A stretch of DNA of 23,088 bases from an uncultured Oscillospiraceae bacterium (GCA_900752285.1 CAADUW010000267.1:1-23088), one strand, 5' to 3'. Positions 1 to 7,577 are shown, counted from the first letter of the stretch. Notes: generated from the letters alone by a model not told the origin. A program made the numbers and translations.

Positions 1-266
1 GCAAAGGGATTCTGATCATTTTCTGTCGGGGCGCACCCCAGGGTGGTCTCTCTTGCCCCTTCGGGGCAATTCACCTCCTGTACCTGACAGAAAATACCTG
101 TCAGGCTGCAAGTCTGGCGCCGCAGCGCTGTGCAGAGCGCAACCGCCGAAGGCGGCTCTTGGCGCGGAGCTGTGCGATTTGTACGCCAAGGGCGCACAAA
201 TCGTGCGCGCAGCAGACTGCAATCCTTTTGTCAAAAAAGGGCAAATCCCTTTTTTGACAGTCTCAG
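1..266 (-). repeat. Modular hairpin repeat, copy 1 (cut by window edge)
   Basis: This non-coding stretch matches, in inverted orientation, the sequence at 9251-9413. Shared blocks include the gatcagaat end, the TTTTCTGTC/GACAGAAAA hairpin, the CGATTTGTACGCC-type hairpin, the block gcagactgcaatccttttg and the GTCAAAAAAGGG/CCCTTTTTTGAC hairpin. Compared with the other copy it carries two extra blocks, about 35-80 and about 113-170, each containing its own small palindromes such as TTGCCCC/GGGGCAA and GCCGCC/GGCGGC. The repeat lies directly behind the minus-strand gene at 263-1327 and includes its stop codon. The 5' limit is not visible. It looks like an interspersed intergenic repeat family, which is an inference from two copies only. 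Confidence 0.8.
230..258 (-). terminator. Terminator-like hairpin after the DUF4015-like gene
   Basis: Arms GTCAAAAAAGGG and CCCTTTTTTGAC pair perfectly over 12 bp around a 5-nt loop. Read on the minus strand, the GC core is followed by six T, as in an intrinsic terminator. It sits 5 bp beyond the stop codon of the minus-strand gene and is part of the repeat element. Confidence 0.7.
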
Positions 267-1327
267 TTTCCTGCCATATCTGCCTTCTGGGCTTCCAGCA
301 CTTCCGCAAGAGCCAGAGGGCGGAGGACGCCGTAGGCGTCAAAGCGGGTATCGTTGGTGGTGCCCAGGAAAACCAGACGGCTTTCCGGTGTATCCAGTGT
401 GCACTGAGCGGCCGTGGACGCCACATCCTTGGCGTCAATATTTTCCAGATAAATCCGGCTTCTGCCCTCAGGCAGAGAGAAGGCGGGAGCGGTGACCAGG
501 AAGGACAGGGTGAAGTTATCCGCCCCGCAGCTGGTCAGCAGGGTCTGGGCAGCAGTTTGCAGGGCTTCCGCCTTGTCGCCGCTGAACCGGTAATCGTTGG
601 AATTGGGGAACCGGAAATCCGCCAGCAGCACCTCGTGGAAGCCCATTTCCTTCAGTTCGTTGACCACCTGGGTCACCCAGCCAAGCGTACCGGAGTCCGT
701 GGGGTTCAGCCAGTAACAGCCGCCGTCATCCATCCACAGATAGGGTTTATGCAGCAGGGGCAGACCGCTGGGCACGTGGTTCAGGCCGTAGTTGTAATCC
801 CGGAACGCGGAGACCCGGGCGATCAGGTAAAAACCCCGGCTCTTCATGCTGGTGATCAGCTCATCCACCGCCGCCGCATTCACACTGGCCGAGGAAATGG
901 AATCGGCCAGGTTGGAGGAATAGTAGAACGACCCGTAGCCGCCCTTGAGTTCGATCATGACGGCGGTACCGGCAGGCACATTGTTCAGCTGATCGGTCAG
1001 ACTGTCCAGATTCTTGCTCAGGTCCTCATAAGTAATGTAGTAGCCGTTCAGCTGGGTCAGGGTGCCGGTGTTATCCACCGCGTCGGCACCCTCATTATAG
1101 TAAATGGATACGTTGGCATCCGCCGCGGGAGGACTGGCGATCTCGCCGGTCTGGGCCTGCTCCGGCAGGTCAAAGTCCAGTGTTGCCTGACCGTCCCGGC
1201 CGTATACCACATAGCGTCCCAGCCAGACGACCCAGCAGAACCAGGCAAGTGCGGCAAACGCCGCAACGGTACCCACCACCAGTCCCACGCGGGACAGGGT
1301 TACCCGGGTACGATAGGGAATCTTCAT
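263..1327 (-). CDS. Membrane-anchored DUF4015-like putative glycoside hydrolase
   Basis: The 354-residue product starts with a short basic stretch and one hydrophobic segment (about residues 12-36), followed by an outside-facing domain. The order of motifs resembles the DUF4015 TIM-barrel putative glycosidase family: a GYYITYEDL strand near the start, IARVSAFRD, YLWMDDGG, WLNPTDSGTLGWV and LLADFRFPNS, the last two probably lining the active site. The start at 1327 has an AAGGAG site at good distance and overlaps the prmA stop by ATGA, so translation is probably coupled. A longer start upstream in the frame has no such support. The stop codon lies inside the repeat element that follows. Substrate and activity are unknown; the family is inferred from motif order, and a cell-envelope polysaccharide role is only a guess. 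Confidence 0.7.
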   Translation of the reverse strand: MKIPYRTRVTLSRVGLVVGTVAAFAALAWFCWVVWLGRYVVYGRDGQATLDFDLPEQAQTGEIASPPAADANVSIYYNEGADAVDNTGTLTQLNGYYITYEDLSKNLDSLTDQLNNVPAGTAVMIELKGGYGSFYYSSNLADSISSASVNAAAVDELITSMKSRGFYLIARVSAFRDYNYGLNHVPSGLPLLHKPYLWMDDGGCYWLNPTDSGTLGWVTQVVNELKEMGFHEVLLADFRFPNSNDYRFSGDKAEALQTAAQTLLTSCGADNFTLSFLVTAPAFSLPEGRSRIYLENIDAKDVASTAAQCTLDTPESRLVFLGTTNDTRFDAYGVLRPLALAEVLEAQKADMAGN

Positions 1328-2265
1328 AACGCGCTCCTTCTGGCGGCAACGCACCGCCAGTCTTCTTTTGCTTTTTCAGAAATGATTTCCAGCCCCGCCC
1401 GTTGCAGCGCGGCCTTCACATCCGGCAGGCGGACGTCCAGAATGCCGGAACAGACGACAACCGTATTCTTCCCCATGAACTCCGGCAGCACCGGTGAAAG
1501 TCCGATGATCACGTCCGCCACGATGTTGACAAAAACCAGATCCCAGCTTTCCGCTTTCAGGGAATCCATCAGCGCCCGGTCCTCCAGCACGTTTCCGGAA
1601 AGAGCGGTAAATTCCGGGGAACCAAAGCCGTTGTAACCGGCGTTCTCCCGGGCGGCGTCCTCCGCCTTGGGGTCAATATCCACCCCCACAGCCCGTTCCG
1701 CTCCCAGCCGCAGAGCGGTAATGGACAGGATCCCGCTGCCGCTGCCAAGATCCAGGCACCGGAAGCCGGGCTTTACCAGAGTCTCCATGGTCTCCATCAC
1801 CATCTGGGTGGAGGGGTGGGCGCCGGTGCCGAAGGTCAGGCCCGGGTCCAGAATCACGGGAACCGTCCCGTCAGGGGTTTCCTCCGCCAGCCAGTAAGGC
1901 AGGACAACCAGCTTCTGCCCCACATACTGAGGCGGATAATTCTGCTTCCAGTCCTCGTCCCAGTCAGTCTGGGCAAGGGATTTCTTTTGCAGGCTCAGTC
2001 CCCGGGCAGACGCGAAATTTTCCAGCCGGGAAAGTCCCGCCGTGTCCGTATCCTCCAGATACAACCTGATCTGGGAAAGTCCCCGGAGTTTTTCCTGAAG
2101 CTCTTCGTCAATATAGTCCCAGCAGGCCCGGTTTTCATCCAGAAACTGCTCAAATTCCCCCTGATCCTCAATCACCAGATCCGAAAACCCGGCACAGGTC
2201 AGCCCCTGTGTCAGCTTCTCCACATCCTGCGCTCCCGCGGGAATGGTGATTTCCAGCCATGCCAT
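1324..2265 (-). CDS. prmA: Ribosomal protein L11 methyltransferase PrmA
   Basis: The 313-residue protein matches PrmA, the cytoplasmic enzyme that uses S-adenosylmethionine to trimethylate lysines of ribosomal protein L11. Visible family marks are the interdomain motif DPGLTFGTGAHPST (about 140-153), the SAM-binding motif I LDLGSGSGILS (171-181), the acidic strand VDIDPKA (195-201) and VNIVADVI (246-253) near the active site. Length is normal for the family. The start at 2265 is chosen because AGGAG lies about 10 nt upstream and MAWLEI begins the usual N-terminal domain; the reading frame stays open further upstream but without family resemblance. It is the first gene of a two-gene unit, overlapping the next gene by 4 bp. 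Confidence 0.95.
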   Translation of the reverse strand: MAWLEITIPAGAQDVEKLTQGLTCAGFSDLVIEDQGEFEQFLDENRACWDYIDEELQEKLRGLSQIRLYLEDTDTAGLSRLENFASARGLSLQKKSLAQTDWDEDWKQNYPPQYVGQKLVVLPYWLAEETPDGTVPVILDPGLTFGTGAHPSTQMVMETMETLVKPGFRCLDLGSGSGILSITALRLGAERAVGVDIDPKAEDAARENAGYNGFGSPEFTALSGNVLEDRALMDSLKAESWDLVFVNIVADVIIGLSPVLPEFMGKNTVVVCSGILDVRLPDVKAALQRAGLEIISEKAKEDWRCVAARRSAL

Positions 2266-2349
2266 GGCTTCACGCTCCTGTTCTTTTTCCCCGGCCCATG
2301 CGCACAGCCGCGTCCGCAGATTCCGGTGGGTCGCCCCTGATTCTCCGTT

Positions 2350-2378
2350 ATTGTACCGCAAAGGCCGAAAAAAGACAA
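2350..2378 (-). promoter_or_regulatory. Promoter of prmA operon
   Basis: Read on the minus strand, TTGTCT (2373-2378) and TACAAT (2350-2355) are 17 bp apart. Transcription would start about 80 nt before the prmA start codon, leaving an ordinary short leader. Confidence 0.6.
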
Positions 2379-2482
2379 CCTTTTTTTCTGAACGCACCGG
2401 AAAAGTGGACGAAAACAGCCAGGGATTTACAAAAATTTTTCATTTTTTCACATCAGAAATTCCCGCCGGACAGAATCCGCAT

Positions 2483-2511
2483 TTGAAATGCACGGGCAAA
2501 GCGTATATAAT
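2483..2511 (+). promoter_or_regulatory. Sigma-A promoter of the HTH gene
   Basis: TTGAAA (2483-2488), a 17-bp spacer and a perfect TATAAT (2506-2511) stand just before the GGAGGG ribosome binding site at 2527. The leader is about 20 nt. It is divergent from the prmA promoter, about 105 bp away. Confidence 0.8.
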
Positions 2512-2538
2512 GAGCAAAAAAAGCACGGAGGGATGTTT

Positions 2539-3051
2539 ATGGGCAGAGCGTCTGTCAGAGAAAACAAGAACCGGTATCAGCTGGCCCGGGAGGAACTTGG
2601 CCTGACCCGGGAGAAGGCCGCGGAGCTGCTGGAGGTGCTGTCTCCGGAGCGGATCGAAAAAATCGAAAACGAGCGCACCGATCCTCACCCGGACGAGGTA
2701 CTGCTCATGTCCCGGAAATACAAAAAGCACTCCCTGTGTAACTACTACTGCGCCAATCAGTGTCCCATCGGCAGGGAATACGTGCCGGAGGTGCGGATGG
2801 GCGAGCTGTCCGCCATCGTTCTCGAAATGCTGGCCTCCCTGAACGCGGTGGGAAAGCAGAAGGACCGGCTCATTGAGATTGCCGCCGACGGCGTCATTTC
2901 CGGGGATGAGATCGATGATTTTCTGCGGATCCGTCGGGAACTGGAACGGATCTCCCTGACGGTGGAGGCTCTCCAGTTCTGGTCCGAAAACATGCTGGCA
3001 ACCGGCAAAATCGACCCGGAGGAATACCGGCGGAAGCTGGAAGCGCTGTAA
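2539..3051 (+). CDS. HTH (XRE-like) regulator with cysteine cluster
   Basis: The 170-residue product begins with an XRE-type helix-turn-helix domain: residues 13-45 (YQLAREELGLTREKAAELL ... SPERIEKIENER) follow the usual spacing of helices 1-4. Next comes CNYYCANQC (C67, C71, C75), a compact C-x3-C-x3-C cluster that could bind a metal or Fe-S centre. The rest is predicted helical, rich in charged residues, and probably mediates dimerisation. The start at 2539 has GGAGGG 6 nt upstream; an ATG two codons earlier at 2533 overlaps that site and is less likely. It is a single-gene unit with its own strong promoter and a hairpin terminator. Targets are unknown; the regulator role is inferred from the HTH. 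Confidence 0.75.
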   Translation: MGRASVRENKNRYQLAREELGLTREKAAELLEVLSPERIEKIENERTDPHPDEVLLMSRKYKKHSLCNYYCANQCPIGREYVPEVRMGELSAIVLEMLASLNAVGKQKDRLIEIAADGVISGDEIDDFLRIRRELERISLTVEALQFWSENMLATGKIDPEEYRRKLEAL

Positions 3052-3094
3052 GCCCGGAACGGAACCGGGGAGGGAAGGTCCCATCTTACAAATC

Positions 3095-3128
3095 GCCGCC
3101 CCATGCACGCTTCGGTGCATGGGGCGGC
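3095..3128. terminator. Shared hairpin between convergent genes
   Basis: Fourteen-bp arms GCCGCCCCATGCAC and GTGCATGGGGCGGC enclose a 6-nt loop. It lies between the ends of the plus-strand HTH gene and the minus-strand glucosidase gene, so it probably serves both. The T-tracts on either side are weak. Confidence 0.65.
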
Positions 3129-3137
3129 TCTGCTTCA

Positions 3138-4790
3138 TTATTCCCAATAGTAGACCCGGGTCTCAAAAGGCTGGAGAACCGTGTCCAGCGGGGTTTTATA
3201 GTTTTTCAGCAGGAGCTTTGCCTTACTCAGGTCGAAGCCCGCCGGCACCCGCATGGGGATAGTGCAGTCGGAGAAGGAGCACATGACAAGCAGCTTTTTG
3301 CTGCCGTACACCCGGGAGTAGAGATAGCGCCGCCCGGAAAGGGGGTAATACTCCCGATAGGTGCCGTATCTTACCACGTCCAGCTTCTTCCGCAGCGCAA
3401 TGGCTTTCCGGTAAAAATTCAGCAGGGAGTCCGGATCCTTTTCTTCCGCCTCCACATTCACCTGCTTATAATTGGAATTGATGTAGAACCAGGGCTTTCC
3501 CGTGGTAAAGCCCGCGTTTTCGCCGTCCGTCCACTGGACCGGCGTCCGGGCGGAATCCCGGGAGGCCAGCCACAGCCGCCGCAGACGCTTGCCCTCGGAC
3601 TGGTGCACCAGCGTGTGCTCGTACTGCCAGCGGGTCTGCACATCCTCGTACATGCCGGCACTCTGGGGACGCCAGTTGGTCATGCCGATCTCCTGCCCCT
3701 GATAGACGAAGGGGGTGCCCTTCTGGAACAGGTATGCCGCCGCCAGCATTTTCCCGCTCTCGGTCCGGCAGGCTTCGCTGCCGTACCGGGAGATGATCCG
3801 GGGATGGTCGTGGTTTTCCAGATACAGCATGTTCCATGCCTTCCCGTCCAGCCTTTTCTGCCAGTTTGTCCACGCCCGCTTCAGCTTCCGCAGATTAAAG
3901 GGCAAGTGCAGATAGTCCGTCAGGAAGCAGTCGGCGCACATGCTCTGGAACTGGATCATCATGTCGATCTGTCCGCCGGGCTTCTCCGCAATATAGGTCA
4001 GCGCCTTCCGGGGGGACACCAGCGGGGCCTCCGCCAGCGTCATACAGTCATAATCCGCCAGCACGTCCCGGTAGAATTCCGACAGATACTCATGAACCCG
4101 GGGCCCGTGGTTGTAGTGCCGGATGCCCTTGCAGGCGGGCATGATGTAATCGTTGGGCAGGCCGTCCTTTTTGGAAATGTAGGTAATCACATCCTCCCGG
4201 AAGCCATCCACCCCCATGTCCAGCCAGAACCTCAGGATCTTCTTCACTTCCTCCCGAACCCTCGGGTTATCCATGTTCAGGTCCGGCTGCTTCACGGTAA
4301 ACAGATGCAGGTAATATTCCCCCCGCACCGCATCGTACTGCCACGCTTTGCCCTCGAAATTGCTGTCCCAGTTATTGGGCAGCTTCCCGTTTTTCTTTGC
4401 CGGACGCCAGATGTAGTAGTCCGTATAGGGCTCCTCCCGTCTGCGGCTTGCCTGGAACCAGGGATGCTCGTCGCTGGTGTGATTTACCACAAGGTCCATG
4501 ATCACCCGCATGCCCCGCTCGTGAGCCCCGTCCAGTACCTTCCGGAACGCCTCCATGCCTCCGAATTCCGGGGCAATATCCATATAATCGGAAATATCAT
4601 AACCGCAGTCCTCGCCGGGAGAGGGATACAGGGGAGAAAACCAGATGCCGTCCACGCCAAGGGACTTGATATAATCCAGCTTTTCGTAAACGCCCCACAG
4701 ATCCCCCATGCCGTCACCGTCGCCATCCCGGAAGCTTCTGGGCCAGATTTGATAGAAAACAAGATCCTTATACCAACGCGTATGCTCCAT
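3138..4790 (-). CDS. GH13 alpha-glucosidase, probably oligo-1,6-glucosidase type
   Basis: The 550-residue protein is a cytoplasmic GH13 enzyme of the oligo-1,6-glucosidase/dextran glucosidase group (subfamily 31), with no signal peptide. Visible marks are the N-terminal FYQIWPRSF, the calcium-loop motif DGDGDGMGD (22-30), VVNHTSDEHPWF, QPDLN (168-172), nucleophile D200 in DGFREDVI, acid/base E254 in LAEAP and transition-state D328 in ENHDHPR. Residue V201 after the nucleophile is, in this group, linked to alpha-1,6 preference, so isomaltose-type substrates are likely; trehalose-6-phosphate hydrolase is a less likely alternative. The start at 4790 has GGGAGG 8 nt upstream. Divergent from a GPH sugar symporter, it probably hydrolyses what that transporter imports. 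A glutamate replaces the usual methionine just before D200. Confidence 0.88.
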   Translation of the reverse strand: MEHTRWYKDLVFYQIWPRSFRDGDGDGMGDLWGVYEKLDYIKSLGVDGIWFSPLYPSPGEDCGYDISDYMDIAPEFGGMEAFRKVLDGAHERGMRVIMDLVVNHTSDEHPWFQASRRREEPYTDYYIWRPAKKNGKLPNNWDSNFEGKAWQYDAVRGEYYLHLFTVKQPDLNMDNPRVREEVKKILRFWLDMGVDGFREDVITYISKKDGLPNDYIMPACKGIRHYNHGPRVHEYLSEFYRDVLADYDCMTLAEAPLVSPRKALTYIAEKPGGQIDMMIQFQSMCADCFLTDYLHLPFNLRKLKRAWTNWQKRLDGKAWNMLYLENHDHPRIISRYGSEACRTESGKMLAAAYLFQKGTPFVYQGQEIGMTNWRPQSAGMYEDVQTRWQYEHTLVHQSEGKRLRRLWLASRDSARTPVQWTDGENAGFTTGKPWFYINSNYKQVNVEAEEKDPDSLLNFYRKAIALRKKLDVVRYGTYREYYPLSGRRYLYSRVYGSKKLLVMCSFSDCTIPMRVPAGFDLSKAKLLLKNYKTPLDTVLQPFETRVYYWE

Positions 4791-4808
4791 TGCGTTCACC
4801 TCCCGGAC

Positions 4809-4837
4809 AGTATAGCACATCTTTGCGTAAATGTCAC
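4809..4837 (-). promoter_or_regulatory. Promoter of the glucosidase gene
   Basis: On the minus strand GTGACA (4832-4837) and TATACT (4809-4814) are 17 bp apart, just upstream of the GGGAGG ribosome binding site. Its -35 box is only 12 bp from the -35 box of the divergent symporter promoter. Confidence 0.7.
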
Positions 4838-4849
4838 CTGGAAAAACCG

Positions 4850-4878
4850 TTGACACTGTATAAAATAACGGATATAAT
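4850..4878 (+). promoter_or_regulatory. Consensus promoter of the symporter gene
   Basis: TTGACA (4850-4855) and TATAAT (4873-4878) are both perfect and 17 bp apart. Such a strong promoter next to a divergent one suggests negative control by a repressor; no cre-like operator was recognised. Confidence 0.85.
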
Positions 4879-4955
4879 CAGAGCAAGGCGGCCGTGTTTT
4901 TCGCAAAACAGCCAAAAGCGCGCCGCATCGCATGCGAGGAGGGGGTTTCTCAGCT

Positions 4956-6347
4956 ATGGAGAAACAGAATCGAAGAAATCGGGCCTTTTTCGGGCTCGGC
5001 ACCATCGGACGGGACATGTTCTATTCCTTTGAGGCAAACGCGCTGCTGTATTTTCTTTCGGACGTGCTGTCCCTGCCGCTGTGGGTCTTTGCCGCCGCCA
5101 GCATGGTGCTGTCGGTCATGCGGATTTTCGACGCCCTGAACGACCCCATCACGGGTCTCATCATTGACAACATCCATTCTCCCTGGGGCAAGTTCAAGCC
5201 CGCCATTGCCGTGGGCGGCGTGGTCAGCGTGATCTTTTACCTGATGCTCTTTGCGGGCATCGGCTCGGGCTGGACCTTCATCGTTCTGTTTGCGGCGGCA
5301 TACTTTCTGTGGGATATAAGCTACGGCATCAACGACATTGCCTACTGGACCCTGCTGCCCGCCCTGACCACGGATCAGAAGCAGCGGGAGAAGAACGGCG
5401 CCTTTGCCCGGATTTGCGCCAACATCGGCATGTTTGCCATCATGGTGGGCTGGCAGCCCATTACCCAGGCGCTGGGCAATACGCCCCGGGCCTGGTTTCT
5501 CGTGGCCTGCGCCCTGTGCCTGCTCTACCTGGGTTTCCTGTGCTTCCCCCTTTTCGGCGTCCGGGAAAACCGTGCCATTGTGCAGAAGGATGAGGGCACC
5601 ACCCTGAAGCAGATGTGGCACGCGTTGGTGAAAAACGATCAGCTCATGTGGACCACCCTTGCCATGGCGCTGTTTCAGGTTGGCTACTGCATCACCACGG
5701 GCTTTGCCATCTACTATATGAAGTACCTCTTCGGCAATGAAAATATGTATGCCGTGCTGGCGGCAGTCTGCGGCGTTGCCCAGCTGGCGGCTCTCGGGGT
5801 GTTCCCCTTCTTCTCCGCCCGGTTCAACCGGAAGCAGCTGTACACCGGGGCTACCGCACTGGTACTCTTCGGGTATCTGGTATTTTTCTTCGCGGAAAAG
5901 TCTCTGGTGCTCATTGCCGTTTCCGCGGTTCTGCTGTTCATCGGGCAGGCGTTTATTCAGCTGCTGATGCTCATGTTTCTGGCGGACACCATTGAATACG
6001 GGCAGTGGAAGCTCCGCAAGCGGAACGAATCCATCACCTTCTCCATTCAGCCTCTGGTCAATAAGATCGGCGGAGCTCTGTCCACCGGCGTGATCAGCCT
6101 TGCCCTGATTCTCTCCGGCATCAAGCAGGGGGAGCAGACCGCCGCGGCCATCGACGCCGGTGGAAAGCTGATCATAAAGGGCGCCATGTTTGCTCTCCCG
6201 CTGGTTCTGATCATCGCCGGATATGTCATCTATCTGCGCAAGTACCGGATCGACGAGGAAACCTACGCCTCCATTCTGCGGGATCTGGAAGCCCGGGGCG
6301 ACCTCCGCAGCAATGAAACGCAAATGCAGACCGGAAATAACGGTTGA
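4956..6347 (+). CDS. GPH-family (MelB-like) sugar:cation symporter
   Basis: The 463-residue product is a 12-helix inner-membrane carrier of the glycoside-pentoside-hexuronide:cation symporter family in the MFS. The N-terminal half shows the cation-site motif DALND (59-63, corresponding to MelB Asp55-Asn58-Asp59), followed by the family pattern PITGLIIDN and GKFKPAI. The C-terminal half has LADTIEYGQWKLRKRNESI, another well-known GPH signature. Length is normal. The start at 4956 is preferred over an ATG at 4932 because the purine-rich GAGGAGGGGG stretch lies between them at usable spacing. Divergent from the GH13 glucosidase, it probably imports an alpha-glucoside such as isomaltose or a related oligosaccharide for cytoplasmic hydrolysis. 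The sugar is an inference. Confidence 0.88.
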   Translation: MEKQNRRNRAFFGLGTIGRDMFYSFEANALLYFLSDVLSLPLWVFAAASMVLSVMRIFDALNDPITGLIIDNIHSPWGKFKPAIAVGGVVSVIFYLMLFAGIGSGWTFIVLFAAAYFLWDISYGINDIAYWTLLPALTTDQKQREKNGAFARICANIGMFAIMVGWQPITQALGNTPRAWFLVACALCLLYLGFLCFPLFGVRENRAIVQKDEGTTLKQMWHALVKNDQLMWTTLAMALFQVGYCITTGFAIYYMKYLFGNENMYAVLAAVCGVAQLAALGVFPFFSARFNRKQLYTGATALVLFGYLVFFFAEKSLVLIAVSAVLLFIGQAFIQLLMLMFLADTIEYGQWKLRKRNESITFSIQPLVNKIGGALSTGVISLALILSGIKQGEQTAAAIDAGGKLIIKGAMFALPLVLIIAGYVIYLRKYRIDEETYASILRDLEARGDLRSNETQMQTGNNG

Positions 6348-6372
6348 CGGCAGGCGCTTTTTCCGATAAAAT
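6344..6372 (+). promoter_or_regulatory. Promoter overlapping the symporter stop codon
   Basis: TTGACG (6344-6349) contains the TGA stop of the symporter gene; a 17-bp spacer leads to TAAAAT (6367-6372), with AGGAGG and the ATG at 6399 just downstream. It gives the next gene its own transcription start. Confidence 0.6.
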
Positions 6373-6398
6373 GGCGAAAGAGAAAAGGAGGGCGCATC

Positions 6399-7132
6399 AT
6401 GAACGTATTTCTGATACTGGCATGTCTGTTTTTTGCCGGGAGCGTGATCGGCTGGGTCATTGAGCTGCTGTTCCGGAACATTGTTCACCATCACAAAAAA
6501 TGGATCAATCCGGGCTTCTGCACCGGTCCATATCTCCCCATTTACGGCTTTGGGCTGTGCACGCTGTATCTGCTGGCAAGCCTTGAAAAATACGCGTGGA
6601 TCACACGGATCCGGTCTGGAATAAAATCGCCCTCTTTGCCGCCATGGCCGTGGGCATGACCCTGATCGAGTACATTGCAGGTATCTTCTGTCTGAAATGC
6701 TTCAAGGTCATGCTGTGGGACTATTCCGACATGTGGGGCAATATTCAGGGGCTGATCTGCCCGCTGTTCTCCTTCTTCTGGGCCATTCTCGGTGCCCTGT
6801 ACTACTTCCTCGTGCACCCCTATGTGCTGGAGGCCCTGAACTGGCTGTCCCGGAATCTGGCATTTTCCTTCTTCATCGGCATGTTCTTCGGCGTTTTTAT
6901 CATCGATGTCTGCCATTCCGCCAACATTGTGGTAAAGCTGAAATCCTTTGCCGAGGAAAACCAGATGGTCGTCCGTTACGAAGCCGTCAAGAACCATATC
7001 CGGGAAAATTTCGAAGCCGGGAACAAGCGCTTCCGTTATAACTTCTTCCGTCCCTTCCACGACGAGCACCCCCTGTCCGAGCGTCTGAAGGAAATGCAGG
7101 AAAAGCTGGAAAAATACAAACAGAGCAAGTAA
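6399..7132 (+). pseudogene. CmpB-like putative ABC transporter permease, frameshifted
   Basis: Two adjacent frames together make one membrane protein of the CmpB-like 'putative ABC transporter permease' family (PF06541 type). The first frame (from ATG 6399 with AGGAGG) encodes GSVIGWVIELLFRN and NPGFCTGPYLPIYGFG, the family's N-terminal half. The second, entered around 6587-6596, continues with ALFAAMAVGMTLIEYIAG, LWDYSDMWGNIQGLICP and a hydrophobic stretch, then a charged tail with a short coiled coil (ERLKEMQEKLEKYKQ). The shift is -1 (or a 1-base loss) near the A5 run at 6586-6590. The second frame has no ribosome binding site of its own. It could be a recent mutation, a base-calling error or, less likely, programmed slippage. 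The restored protein would be about 240 residues, with several membrane helices. Confidence 0.8.
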
Positions 7133-7137
7133 AACCG

Positions 7138-7171
7138 TCCCGCGCCTCCAAATCGAAGGCGCGGGATTTTT
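7138..7171 (+). terminator. Intrinsic terminator
   Basis: Arms CCCGCGCCT and AGGCGCGGG (extended by a T-A pair) around a 9-nt loop are followed by TTTTT. It lies 6 bp after the stop of the CmpB-like gene. Confidence 0.85.
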
Positions 7172-7343
7172 GTACGGCGCGAAAGTCCGAACAGGCGGAA
7201 AATGAGAATTTGGCAATGTGCACAGCCTCGGAATGACCGGTAATCGGGGACTGTCTCGGAATAGCTGCGCTGTTCGATGCGCTGCCCCGCTAAATTCCAA
7301 TTTATCGCTTCTCACACCGGAACCGTCCGGTGTTCGTTTCCCA
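7172..7343. other. Gene-free spacer with small hairpin
   Basis: No credible reading frame is seen. The only structure is CACCGGA/TCCGGTG at 7315-7332, which may end the minus-strand transcript of the small FTR-like gene, although its T-tract is poor. Confidence 0.4.
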
Positions 7344-7547
7344 TCAATTCTTTTCCTTATAGTACAGTCTGCAATGGCAGTAGCCCTCGAAATTCGGGTC
7401 GGCGATCTGGTCGCGGAATTCCTTACAGATGCATTTGTTTTCCGGCGTCCGTGCCAGACGGCAGGGGCAGTAGCCGCCTGTCCGTTTCAGGCCCTCCTTC
7501 ACCAGCGCTACCGTTTCCGCATCCTCATTCAGACGAACCTTGCTCAT
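7344..7547 (-). CDS. Small ferredoxin-thioredoxin reductase catalytic-chain-like protein
   Basis: The 67-residue protein carries the three cysteine pairs of the ferredoxin:thioredoxin reductase catalytic subunit: CPC (27-29), CIC (39-41) and CHC (57-59). In the plant/cyanobacterial enzyme four of these cysteines hold a 4Fe-4S cluster and two form the active disulfide. The distance from the first to the last pair (30 residues) equals that in the classical enzyme, but the middle pair is shifted 7 residues towards the N-terminus. An AAAGGAGG site precedes the ATG. There is no variable-chain partner nearby, as usual in anaerobes. It probably transfers electrons from ferredoxin to a disulfide; partner proteins are unknown. 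Confidence 0.8.
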   Translation of the reverse strand: MSKVRLNEDAETVALVKEGLKRTGGYCPCRLARTPENKCICKEFRDQIADPNFEGYCHCRLYYKEKN

Positions 7548-7577
7548 GGTTCCGCCTCCTTTTGTCTTTTTGCGTCT

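Noticed and set aside
1..266. CRISPR-like repeat array
   Set aside because: The palindromes differ from each other, with no regular repeat-spacer period.
53..1636. Long plus-strand open frame of 527 codons
   Set aside because: It lies opposite the DUF4015-like and prmA genes, has no family resemblance and no ribosome binding site; it arises from high G+C codon use.
4950..6494. Long minus-strand open frame opposite the symporter gene
   Set aside because: Composition is His/Gln/Gly-rich without domains, and the plus strand encodes a clear GPH symporter.
6596..7132. Independent gene starting at GTG 6596
   Set aside because: No ribosome binding site, and the product is the missing C-terminal half of the family encoded by the preceding frame.
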